Below, piece after piece: positions 51,061 through 61,588 of a DNA stretch of 64,000 nt; within the stretch, counting starts at the first letter, position 1; each line of letters starts with the position of its first letter. Made by a program: the position numbers and the translations under genes. Below the pieces are notes generated by a model. It was given only the letters and a program-made list of their open reading frames with translations, did not search any database and was not told where the DNA came from. This stretch comes from Prorocentrum cordatum. Its lineage: Eukaryota; Sar; Dinophyceae; Prorocentrales; Prorocentraceae. The stretch spans positions 124,001-188,000 of the forward strand of contig CAUYUJ010020159.1 in NCBI GenBank assembly GCA_963575745.1, given 5' to 3'.

Positions 51061-51984
51061 GAGTATATATAACGTGCCCCGTGTACACAGTATGCAATGC
51101 GTCTGCGCTGGCACACTCACGAATGTTGGGCGTGCAACAATCAGCCGTGGTGGATGGCAAAAATCTTAAAATTGTATGAGTGCGCATGAACTGTATGTGA
51201 ATAAGCAGCACGTGCAATACACGCACACATATATATACATATATATATATATACAGTATCATGACGCACTGCGTCCGGTTATTTTGATCCCGACAAACGA
51301 GGAGCACATTCATTTCAAATGGTGTATATGCTTCTGTTATGAATATTTGCGGCGTCCTCATTCGGACCTTGACCGTGTCAGCCCTCCAGGTAGCAGGGGG
51401 GCAATGGCGTTGCAAGTTGCGGGCGCGATGGTCGGCTTGGACATTCGGGAAATAGGGCGGGACATGACGGGGGATAACAACGGGTGCATGATGGGGCAGG
51501 AGAAGGGTGGAATGTGATGGGGTATGGCGGGGGTGGCACGTGGATCGGCGTGGGCGCGCTGGGAGGGGGGGGGGGGGTAAATGTGGACCACGCCTGAAAT
51601 GCCGAGAGGTAACGCGGTGACCCGTCTGGATCGGACGGGTGAACGTTTAGGATTTGATCGGGCATGACGGGAAACAGAGGAGCAGGGTGGGGAAGGATGG
51701 GTCGAATGCTATACAACGGGACATGGTAGGAGCAGGATGGAAACATGATATAGGAAGACCCAGGGGCACATTGTGATCGAATGGGCTAAGATAGAGACTA
51801 CATGGGGAGCCGTTGGCGTCTGATGCGGGGTGAAACTGGGAGTTGGTGGAGTTGTATGGCTGGTACTATGCATGCATCATGTGGTGATATGTAATATACT
51901 TGCAGGTAGGTTGCAATAAGGCAGGGACAATGGAAGTTTGATCGGTTCGAATGAAGCCAACACGTGGATGCGATGGAGTGGAGT
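51061..51984. other. No supported gene
   Basis: Contains (TA)n at about 51228-51256 and an 11-base G run at 51568-51578. The 51150-51400 part is more AT-rich than its surroundings. Nothing is recognised. Confidence 0.45.
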
Positions 51985-53990
51985 TGCTGAGATCTTGGGC
52001 TTGAGAGGGGCAGCCTCGTACTGCGCTGGCATGCAACAAAATGTTGTAACGGGCTGGCATCACAGGAATCGTCATTCTGGCGTGGGGGGGGGGGGGGGGG
52101 GATGTCGCACCGGGCTGGTATATAGGGAATGCCGTACTGGGCTGGAGTACGGTGAATATCGTACGGGGCTGAAGTACAGGACACGTCGTGCTGAGCAAAC
52201 AGCACAGAAACCTGCGTACTGGACTGGAGACCGAACATGTCGCCCAGCGCTAAATCCAAAAAGCCCCGCGCTGGGCTGGCAGGACAGAACGTGCCATGCG
52301 GACTGGACACAGACAGCATGTCGCACTTGGCTGGCGTACGCGAAATGTAATACTGGGCTGGGTTTCGGAAAATGTGGTACGGGGCTGGAGTGCAGACCAT
52401 GTCGTACTGGGCTGCCACAACAGAAGGCGTCGTACTGGGCTGGAACAATAAGTCGTGTTCGACTGGAGAAAAAAACAAACGTGCTGTGTTGCCACAGCAG
52501 AGCATGTCGCACTGGGCTGGAAACACGAAATGTCGTGCTGTGCTGAACGGCAGGGAATGCCGCAAGGAGCTGGGGACGGAACACGTCGTACGGGCCTGGA
52601 GTACAACACATGTCGTATTGGGCTGGCACCACGACAAACGTCGCACTGGACTGGAGATAGAAAGTGTCGCGCTTGGCTGGGGTACGAAAATGCCGTACTC
52701 GACTGGCAACGCAGACAATGTCGCACTGCGCTGGGGACAGACAGTGACGCATTGGTTCGGAACATAGGAAATGTCGCACTGGGCTGGGGTACCCGAAATG
52801 TCGTGCGGGGCTGGAGTCCAGGATATGTCGAATTGGGCTGGCGCCGAGGAAGAAGAAATGTCGTACTGGGCTGAACTACAAGAGGTGTGACACTGGGCTG
52901 CCAGAACAAGACGTCGTGCTGGTCTCAAGCCAGCAAATGTGGCACGGCGCTGAAGTACAGGAAATGTCGTATTGGGCAGGGGTACCGCAAATTGTGCACG
53001 GGGCTATGGTACAGAACATGCCGCACTGGGCTAACATCACAGACAGCGTCGCACTGGGCTGCAACCAGAAAATATCGCACGAGGCAGAATACACAACATG
53101 TCGTACTGGGCTGCCGCAACAAAAATGTGGTCCTGGGCTGGGGAACGAAACTGTTTTATGGGCCCAGAATGCAAGAAATGTCGTGCTGGGCCGAAGTGCG
53201 GGTGGTGTTGTGCGGGGCTGGACCACAGGACATGTCGCACTGGGCTGCAACACAGCAAACGCCGTACTTGGCTGGATACAGAATATGTCGCATTTGGCTG
53301 GAATAGAAGGTGCCGTACTGGGCTGGCACTGCACAGAATGTCGCATTGGGCTGGAGACAGAAAATGGCACACTGGGCTGGAACACAGGAAATGTTGCACT
53401 GGGCTGCTGAAAGGAAAATGTCCGACGGGGTTTGAGCACCCAACATATCGCACTGGACTGGCACCTTAGACAACGTCGCATGGGCTGGGGGCACAAAAGG
53501 TTGCCATGGGCTGAAGTACAACAAATGTCGTACTGTGCTGGCACAACGGGGGTGTCGCATTGGGCTGGAGGCAGAACATGTCGTACTGGACGGGGGACAG
53601 CATATGTCCAACTGTGCTGCCGTAGTGAAAATGTCGAAGGGTGCACAAGCACCTAACGTGTCGCACTGAGCTAACAGCACAGAGGAAGTCGCACTGGGCT
53701 GGAGACAGAAGGTGTCGCACTGCGCTCGCGTACATCACATGACGTATTAGGAAAGCGCAACAAAAATGTCGCACTGGGCTGGGGCCAGAACATGTCGTAC
53801 AGGTTCGGAACACAGGAAATGTCGTACTGGGCTGGGGTCTGGAGAATGATGTGCGGGGCTGGAGTGCCCGATATGTCGTGCTGGGCTGACACCGCGGGAA
53901 ACATCCCACTGGGCTAGAAACAGAACATGTCGCACTGGACTGGGGCACAAAAAAGAAGCGCCCGCGGCTGGCACAGCAGAGCGCCGCACT
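51985..53990. repeat. 2-kb minisatellite, about 27-bp units
   Basis: The word TGTCGCACTGGGCTGG or TGTCGTACTGGGCTGG is repeated at spacings mostly of 26-28 bp, some longer, with variable 8-12 bp between. Long frames exist on both strands (for example minus 51798-52928, 376 codons) because the unit has few stops. They encode only 'SPVRH/QPSTT' and 'CRTGL' repeats and are not supported as genes. Confidence 0.9.
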
Positions 53991-54032
53991 GAGCTGTAGA
54001 AGGGGTCGAAACAGCATACGCTGCATTACAAT

Positions 54033-54612
54033 ATGGCGCGCGAAGCGCGCTACGCGGCGTATATTGCAATCGCATTTCGGCGGGCGAAGCGCGTTGCACC
54101 CTTTGCGACGCTTACCTTTCGGCGCGCGGGGCGCGCTCAACTTGTTTCACTAGTGCAGCGATCTGGCGCGCGAGGCGCGCTAGGCGGCTTACAGCGTGAA
54201 CCCATCGGCGCGCGAAGCGCGCTAAACGGTTTGCAACATCCACATGTCCGTGCGGGATGCGCTCTAGACGGTTGGCAATATGAACACATCGGCGCGCAAA
54301 GCGCGCCAACCCCTTTACCATGCTTACATGTCGGCGCGCGAAGCGCGCTCCACGGTTCACAGGATGTACACCTCGGCGCGCGAAGCGCGCTTAAGTGATT
54401 ACATCATCGCGGCATTCGGTCGCGCGATGGCGCGGAAATTTTTGCATCGCGTTGACATTTCGTCGCGCGAAGCGCTCTACGCGGCATGCAATGTCTACAC
54501 TTCGGTGTGAAACGCACGATAGGCGGCGTACAGTATGGGCACTTTGCGCGCGAAGCGCGCTAAACGATTTACAGTACTTACATCTCGTCGCGCGACGCGC
54601 CAGCGCGGCGGC
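54033..54612. repeat. 42-bp hairpin array, about 14 units
   Basis: Units start at about 54035, 54079, 54121, 54165, 54207, 54249, 54291, 54333, 54375, 54418, 54462, 54504, 54546 and 54587, nearly all 42 bp apart. Each has the palindrome GCGCGCGAAGCGCGC or a variant, and a variable 26-bp remainder with 'cggtttacaacat'-like words. Forty-two bp is 14 codons, so 14-residue peptide repeats appear in several frames on both strands (plus 54033-54398; minus 54112-54360 with LARFARRCVHIANR). Whether any is translated is unknown. Confidence 0.9.
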
Positions 54613-54784
54613 CGCGGGGCGAAGGCGGCCGTCGCGGAGGCGCCGCGATCGGAAATCATTAGACATGCAATTTCGGCGATGCAAGAAATCGTCGGGGGGG
54701 GGGGAGACTTTGCAAAAATCTGGACCTGTTTCGTCAAGGGGGGGGGGGGGGGAGGGGACGTTGCAAAAATCTGGACCTGTCTCG
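54613..54784. other. Spacer between arrays
   Basis: Contains two G runs (54693-54702, 54738-54750), each followed by 'gca/ttgcaaaaatctggacctgt', a direct repeat of about 20 bp. Confidence 0.6.
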
Positions 54785-55300
54785 GGTCACGTGGGCAACC
54801 CTTGGGGAACCCTTTGGGGAACTTTTGGGGAACTTTTGGGGAACGTTTGGGGAACGTTTGGGGAACTTTTGTGGAACTTGTGGTGAACTTTTGGGGAACT
54901 TTTGGGGAACGTTTTTAAGTGCCTTCGGATGGCCTGGGGAACGTTTGGGTAACTTTTGGGGAACTTTTGGGGAACTTTTGGGGAACTTTTCAGGTGCCTT
55001 CGGATGGCCTGGGGAACTTTTGGGGAACTTGTGGGGAACGTTTGGGTGACTTTTGTGGAACTTTTGGGGAACTTTCGGGTGGCCTGGGGAACTTTTGGGG
55101 AACTTATGGGGAACTTGCGGGTGGCCTGGGGAACTTTTGGGGAACTTTTGTGGAACTTTTGGTGAACGTTTGGGGAACTGTCGCATGACCTGGGGAACTT
55201 TTGGGGAACTGTTGAGGAACTCTCGGAGCGGGCGCTGAACTTTCTACCATGCCGTCGGAACTTTTTGGGAACTTTTAGGGAACTTTTGGGGAACTTTTTC
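54785..55300. repeat. 11-bp 'ggggaactttt' array
   Basis: Eleven-bp GGGGAACTTTT units with variants (gggaacgttt, ggaacttgtg), interrupted by 'gccttcggatggcctgg' at 54921, 54994 and shorter 'gggtggcctgg' at later points. Because 11 is not a multiple of three and the unit has no stop, all three frames of a strand read the same 11-residue peptide repeat (minus: FPKSSPKVPQK). Confidence 0.9.
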
Positions 55301-56975
55301 TTGTCCAAAACTTGAAAAAAAGTTGGCGCTGATTTTTTCTTATGCATGTTGGAAAAATCAAAAGTTTGGGCGCCGCCGTGCCCATGAACTCGCGGGGCGA
55401 GGATGCGTGGGCCGCGGCAGATGCGTGACGGCCGAGCGGGCGCCGCGGCGCGGCGGCCCGAACATCGCGCCGCCTCGCCGCTTGCCACTGCATTGACGGC
55501 GCCCCCGCCCGCCCCTCGCGCAAGGCCAGTTCCGCGGCCGCCGCCCGCAGCGCGGGCGCTCGGAGGCTCCACCCGCGCGCATGGGGAATGCGCAAGCACG
55601 CAGGTTAACTTGAAAATCCAATCGGCCCACCGCGACGACTTCTCGATTGCGGCCATTGGGAATTGCGACGCACGGTGGGCGGGCGATCCGCCCACAGTGC
55701 GGGTCACCCGAAATCGCGCCTTTCACCGCTACGTGTAGGTTTTAGTTTCCAAGCCACCATGGCTTTTGTTTGATTGTGGACAGTACAATATTCATCACCG
55801 CGCACGCGCGCGGGTGGCCATGGTCACCCGCTCTCGCGCGCGAGTGGTGGGTTCTGTGCTGGTCATCAGTTAAGACATACAACATTGCAAACGTTACCCT
55901 CATAATCCAAACGGTTACAGCCCGAAGCGTTGTTTGTGCTGTTGTTTGGTGTATCGTTGGTACTGCACCGCGTTGCTATGTGGGTCGTGTGTCCTTGCCG
56001 TTGTTTCCTCATTGGTGTTGTTGTTTTGTTGCCCTGCAGCTGGCGCCCCTTGGGGCGCCGCCCCCTCTCGGGAAGCGGAAGGGAACGACCGCGCCCACCG
56101 CGGGAACACATTGGCATGACAGACAGTGCAACGTTGGCACCCCTAGGCGGCAAAGCCAATTTCTCCCAGCCAAATGGCGGTGCCAAATTGAGGAGGACGA
56201 AGGAAGGACGAGGACGAGGCGAGCGAGGGACGACAAAGAGATGGTACTAGCAGTATGCAGGTGCGTTTGAACAAATGTAGGTTGGGCGGTCTTTTGAAGG
56301 AGGCTCAGGGAGAGGAGCGTCCTTGGAGGTCGGGGGCACGATGTGTGGAACTGACAGGGCAGCCTAGAGGGGCCCAAAAGCACCCGCGCGGGCAAGGGCC
56401 CCGTTCAAAGCTTCGTGCGGGTACTTATTTCGGATCTGGAGGGGGTGGCCTCTGGAGAAGTCCCCAGGGGAGAAGCGCCTTGGCGGCCGATAGCACGAGG
56501 ACAGGGGCCAACTGGGCAATCTGAGGTAGCCCAAAGGGCATTCACGGGGTTCCTCTTGTGGTTCCGTTTCGATGTTGCGCCTTCGCCCGCCCTAGTTTCT
56601 AGACGTGTTCAGGCGTGCAGTTCGGCGAAGCCGCGATATAAGTAAACGTCGTTGTGTTTGTTGTCGGAGTGCCCCAAACAGCGCTTGCATCCTCTGGTGC
56701 TTCCAAGTGCGCCATCGGCCCAGGAACTCATGGACACCGCGGGCCACGGCCTTTCTGCGACGGCCAGCTCGCCCCACCACCATCAATGTGCAAGCACCGT
56801 TCCCGTTTTTTTTTCCTGTCGCTAAGTGGCGCAACCCAGCCACTTGATTTTGCTGACGGCCTACGGTCTAAGCCCGAAACACCGCATTCAGCCTAACTGC
56901 GGGCTTGCGGCGGCGAGGCGCCACGAGCCAAACGCCAGGGCCACGCGGTGTCGGGGGCTTGCGGCGCTTTGAAAC
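55301..56975. other. No supported gene
   Basis: GC-rich 55375-55600 then mixed sequence. 56600-56900 contains short frames without domains. Nothing is recognised. Confidence 0.4.
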
Positions 56976-57353
56976 TCAGCGTGGCTTGGCATCAGGGGTC
57001 TCAAATTTGCCCCCTGACCTATTCTTGGAAACCCACGGCCGATCTACGATCGCAAAAAGGTCGATCTTGCACGGTGTGCTGGTCATTTCGTTGTTTTCGT
57101 CCTCACTGTCCAAAACATCGATGATGGTATTAAAACTCGTAATTGGTCTGCTGACTACAATACTCGGAGCCAGCTGACGGCAGAAGTGCAGCTTCTTGAC
57201 CTCTGGGTAAAGCGGCTCGTGACACAAAGACGGGAGGTTAAATAGATCAACCTTGCCGCCCTCGACCGCCATGCGCCCCAGCGGCCCCGCGCTGGGAAAT
57301 GCGAGCACTGAGCCCTCAAAAGCCAAATGTTCCGAGAAATGACATCGAGGCAA
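56976..57353 (-). CDS. Possible exon, unknown protein
   Basis: A 125-codon frame with ordinary amino-acid balance in an otherwise GC-rich area: PSLCHEPLYPEVKKLHFCRQ, LAPSIVVSRPITSFNTIIDV, LDSEDENNEMTSTPCKIDLF and AIVDRPWVSKNRSGGKF. It has a lower GC content than its neighbours. The second half has an acidic loop and alternating hydrophobics suggesting beta strands. The frame is bounded by a plausible stop at 56976; the ATG at 57353 may not be the true start. No family is recognised. It could be an exon of a larger gene or a relic of an inserted element. Confidence 0.35.
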   Translation of the reverse strand: MPRCHFSEHLAFEGSVLAFPSAGPLGRMAVEGGKVDLFNLPSLCHEPLYPEVKKLHFCRQLAPSIVVSRPITSFNTIIDVLDSEDENNEMTSTPCKIDLFAIVDRPWVSKNRSGGKFETPDAKPR

Positions 57354-58364
57354 ATGAACGAACGCAACCGCCCGAGACCTACACAGCGGTCCCTCTTGAG
57401 ACAGCGGGCAAAAAAAAGAGTGTATGTTGATCCCCCTCTTGAGGGGGAAGCCATGCCAACGCTTTCAAGCCAAACCCCGTTTCGCCCACTTCGCCATGGA
57501 GAAGCGGGCGGGCCGCATCAAACGCCCTCGGTGAGCACGGGAGCGTATGGGATGAAGATTCCCGTGCCCTCAGCACTGAAACGAGTGTCAGGCCCTCGAA
57601 AAGGCACGCCTTGGGCATTCTAGATTTTCTTCGAACATTCTCAGGCCGACCAGGGGCAGACGTGCTTAGGCCAACCACGTCGCGTGACTTCTCCAGGAGC
57701 CAACAATGCGTAGTTCAGCGCACAGCTTCGAAACAGGTCCAGATATGGTACCATGAACCGTCCATGAGCAGTCTCGGGCGCCTCCTGGGACATCCTCGAG
57801 GCCGTCGGAGCTGGCCCGAGATACCAAACTCTTCCAAATCCGCTGAGCCTTCTATGACTTGAACATTAACGCCGTTATTCCGATTCGCGCCCCGAACGGC
57901 CTTAGGGGCCCCGAAGATCGCCCGAAGGCGGCCCTCCCCACCCAACCCCCGCCCCTAGATGAACCCGAAAGGCCGCCACGACGGCCCCAAGATAGGCACG
58001 AGAGGTGAACCGCGAACTGACGCGTCGAGTCATCCACGCCAATATAGCCAGAAGATCACTCCAGGGGGGCCCCGAGGAGGCGCCCCCAAGAAGCCCCATG
58101 AAGCTCCCAAGAGGTCCGCAAAAAGCACGCGAGAAGACCCACGAGCTCTCCGGAAAGCCCCGCCAGGGACCCCCCTCCCTCCCACCCCCAAAGATCCCTC
58201 AAAGAGGCCACCGAGAGGTATCCCTAGAGACTCTGCCATGCAACCAAAAGGCCCCTGACCCACAACCCAGGCACATTGGCTGGATGGCCCAAAGGCCGCG
58301 AGCCACATGTGGGCGACATGTGTCCACGCACAAGAGCATAGAACCACGTCGACATATTTGATCC
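57354..58364. other. No supported gene; degenerate 'gacggccccaag' words
   Basis: Around 57960-58170 there are CAAGA/GACGGCCCC words like those at 43.3 and 50.4 kb, but not in a regular array. Other frames are random. Confidence 0.45.
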
Positions 58365-58455
58365 GTCGTCGCCGCCGCAGCCGCCGTCGTCGTCTTGGTC
58401 GTCGTCGTCGTCGTCGTCGTCGCCGTTGGCCTCGGCGTCGGCGTCGGCGTCGTCA

Positions 58456-58502
<47 letters not shown>

Positions 58503-58505
58503 ATC
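58365..58505. repeat. (GTC)n microsatellite
   Basis: GTCGTC/GCCGTC units over about 140 bp, giving Asp/Thr or Arg repeats in the frames. Confidence 0.95.
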
Positions 58506-58777
58506 AGGCGGAATCCCCGATAAGAATTCGGAGTGCGCCACAAATTCTCTGGCCTCTCCATCGTAGCCAGGGGCTCCAGTCGCTCGGCCGAGGTGTTCCT
58601 GGAGGGCACGGCAATGATGCTCGACAGTGGTTTTGCTTGCCTCGTTGCTAAAAGGGGCCCCAGCGCCCCTTCAAGCAACGAGGCAACGAAATCCACGGTC
58701 GACCACCATAGCCGCGCCCCCTGGTGTCTAGAGCTTCAGCTGCAGCGGTGCAGCGGGTCTACTGCGAGGGGCAGCGC
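58506..58777. other. Spacer with small inverted repeat
   Basis: 'ttgcttgcctcgttgctaaaaggggcc' near 58630-58656 is inverted as 'ggcgccccttcaagcaacgaggcaacga' near 58662-58690, a compact hairpin of about 20 bp per arm. Confidence 0.6.
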
Positions 58778-59010
58778 TCACTGGTCCTCTGATTCCGATG
58801 GATCTCCGAGGGTCTGGATGTCAATGACGCATCTATCCTGCCTAACCTGATCATCACTGAGAGCGTTTTCGGCCTGCTGGATCGCGTTGCTTGTAGCCGT
58901 CTTGAGTGTCTTCACTCGCAGCTTCAGCCACCTGTTCTCGATGCAAACCTGACGGTATTTGTGCACGAGGAGGCGCCACCGCTTGCGATGACGATGGGGT
59001 ATTTCACGAG
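58778..59010 (-). CDS. Possible terminal exon with a coiled-coil segment
   Basis: The end of a 259-codon frame. From about residue 185: HRHRKRWRLLVHKYRQVCIE, NRWLKLRVKTLKTATSNAIQ and QAENALSDDQVRQDRCVIDI, ending SESEDQ and a stop at 58778-58780. The heptad-like spacing of Leu/Val/Ile and the Arg/Lys/Gln content suggest an amphipathic or coiled-coil helix. The first 180 residues are Pro/Ser/Arg-rich and look untranslated. The acceptor is uncertain; an AG at about 59085 (CCTCAG) is one candidate. The family is unknown. Confidence 0.4.
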
Positions 59011-59589
59011 ACGTTTGTAGGAGAAAGGGCATGGATGGCCTCGGGGAGCGATTGGAAACTTTGCGTGGACCGAACCAGCAAACGGCTGAGGCCAGCCAAA
59101 TGGATGGAGCGAGGAGTGGCGAGAAGTTCATTGTCGGGAAGGGGTAACATGAGATGGAGGGAGGGAAGTGCACGCGCGCTCGCATAAGCACGACGCGCGC
59201 GAGCGCACACGCGCACCTTCGCCCTTCGCCGTGCACGGATGGACATCCCGTCCCGATGGCACGCTTGACGAGGGAGACGGGAGTAGGCAATGACGACGAA
59301 TTAGACAGCAAACTCGGGCCACTGGAACCAACATACGCGAGACGCGGCGGGGAGGAGGAGGGGCAAGGGAATGATAAGGGAGAAGAGGGGGAGAGAAGGG
59401 GCAGGGGAAATGGGCTTGCGGGCTCGCCTGAAGGCTGTCCCTGGCGTGGCCCGCGGCTTCTTGGGAACAGGCCCGCGAGCTTGCCTGGGAAGGTGGGCCC
59501 GTGGGGCGTCTTGAAAAGTGCCCCCAGGACCGCTATGCTCGCCAGCGTGGGCCACACAAGCAGTGAAACACATTGTGGATGCCTATGCT
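59011..59589. other. No supported gene
   Basis: 'gcgcgctcgcataagcacgacgcgcgcgagcgcacacgcgc' near 59170-59210 forms a small hairpin. 59340-59410 is purine-rich. Confidence 0.45.
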
Positions 59590-60100
59590 ATGTTGCCTGA
59601 GCAACACGGCGTGAACCATATGGTGTCATATACGCGGGGCACATGGCGCGGCGCAAACTATGGTATGCAAGATGTGGCATGCAAGCTATGTGGTGCAAGC
59701 AAGCTGCGTGGCAACAGCTGCGCCCAAGATACTTGGTGCGAGCTATGCAAACTATGTGGCAGACGTGAGCTCTACCATGTTTTTTGTGCAATATACGTGT
59801 GGCAGACGTGAACTACACTGTGCTTTTTTTGTGCAACCTACGTGGGACAAGCTACGCGGTGCCAGCAATGCAAGCGATCTGGCAAACGTGAGCTCTACAA
59901 TGTTATTCGTGAAATCGATGTGGCAGCGGTGCAAGCTACGCGGTGCAAGCTATGTGGTGCAGGCTGCGTGGCGTAAGCAATCCATGCGTCAGCTACGTGG
60001 TGCACGCTATGCAAGCTATGTGCTGCATGCGATGTGGTGCAAACTCTGGTGCAAGCTATGTGGTACAAGCTCTGCTGTGCAAGCTATGGCATGCAAATCA
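59590..60100 (+). repeat. Degenerate 'gcaagctatgtggtgcaagc' array
   Basis: The words GCAAGCTATGTGG, GTGCAAGCTACGTGG and 'gtgagctctac' recur at irregular 15-60 bp spacing over about 500 bp. The continuing open frame (plus 59660-60124) encodes 'YVVQA/SYAN' repeats and is probably repeat-driven. Confidence 0.75.
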
Positions 60101-60359
60101 TCGGCGGACCCGTCAAATTCCTGAGAAAGCGACACAATAACGCCTAAGTGCAAGCATTGTTGGGAGAGTCCCACCAGCCCTCTGGGCGCAGGTGGTCCAG
60201 GGCGTTTCCTCTTCCAGAAGCCCCTATCCCTACCCTTTCTGTTTACGCCTTTCACGCCGTTTGAGGAGGGGGGGGGCCAAGGAAGGCCAGCCCCACCTGT
60301 CAGGAAGAAGTGCAACAAACACATGTGATTTCTGAAGGCCCCAGACATCACATCCTCTC
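60101..60359. other. No feature seen
   Basis: Mixed sequence with an 8-base G run at 60267-60274. Confidence 0.5.
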
Positions 60360-61195
60360 CTCCTCCCCCCCACCCCCCACCCACCCACCCCCCTCCACCT
60401 CCCCCATCCACCACTTCGGATGTCCCTGGGAATCTTTTTTGTGGGCCCCCAGGGGGCTCCAAAAGGTCCCCAAGAAGGCTCTAGGAAGGCTCCACAAGCG
60501 TCGGCTCTTGGTCGAATGTGATTCGTTCGGGCCCCTCGGCCTGGGGTCGGGAGGTGAGTCGTTCGAGCCCCTCAAATCTCGGTCGGAGGTGAGTCGTTCG
60601 GGTCCCTAGGCAGGTTGTCTTGACACGGTTGGATTCCTCAAAGTAGGTTGTCTTGACACGGCTGGCATCTCCAAAGTAAGTTGTCTTGATACGGCTGGAT
60701 TCCTCAAAGTTGCTGTACCTCCGTTAGACACACCCACCCATTACATGTTTTCTCAAGGCTTTGGTGGGGCTGCTTCTAATAGAGATACAGCAAGTTTGAG
60801 GAATCCAGCCGTGTCAAGACAACCTATTTTGAGGAATCCAGCCGTGTCAATACAACCTACTTTGAGGAATCCAGCTGTGTCAAGACAACCTACCTAGGGG
60901 CCCGAACGACTCACCTCCGACCGATAACCGAGGGGCCCGAACGACTCACCTCCGACCGAGAACCGAGGGGCCCGACCGACTCACCTCCGACCGAGAAGTT
61001 CGGGGCTCCTTCTCGTCCTCATCATTTTCCTCGTACTCCTCCTTTTGTTCCTCATCACCCTATGCATCATCCCTCTCTCCACTCCCTCATTCGCAACGTT
61101 CGGGGAAGCCATTATTTGCTCCCGCACTTCCTGATCACCTCAACGCTCCTGGGCGTCGTTCCTGGGCGGGCTGGCGGGGGTACGCGAAGCGTCAC
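60360..61195 (-). repeat. Foldback element F1, copy 2
   Basis: Inverted relative to 46528-47335. It has the same arms of 33-bp ('ggttgtcttgacac' + 'ggctggattcctcaaagt') and roughly 35-bp units and the same loop words ('ctcaaggctttggtgggg'). The flanks match copy 1 on both sides, including 'gcgaagcgtcac' at the right end and 'catccaccacttcggatgtccctggga' at the left. Confidence 0.85.
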
Positions 61196-61588
61196 GAACT
61201 GTTAGTATGAGCTTAGCCATGGGGGCCCCCTCCGCCAGATGCGAAACGGAAGTCGCATGTCGTGATGGCTTTGAGCGATCATTGTGCTACGACGGGGCTG
61301 TGTATTAAATCATGTGTTGCACGCGTCGAAAAAGGGTTAGAAAATCGTCGGAACTGCATCGGCTCAACACGCGGTGAGACCCCAAACCCGAGCACACATA
61401 TAGTGAGCGAGGAACTTTTGTGCAATCACTGTCGGAGGAACCTCAGGTCGGACGGCGGGGGGGGGGGCAGGCCCTATGAACTATAATATTCCTCGGCAGA
61501 AGTCATGCTTTAGAGAACCCGTGTGGTTCAGTTTGCCCAGTCAATGTTTCTCTTTTTTTCCAGTCGGGCCTCAGCGAAAAGAATGCAG
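61196..61588. other. No supported gene
   Basis: Mixed sequence; a nine-base G run at 61459-61467. No motif. Confidence 0.45.

Noticed and set aside
51798-52928. 376-codon minus-strand ORF
   Set aside because: Entirely produced by the 27-bp minisatellite; the peptide is a degenerate repeat with no support outside the array.
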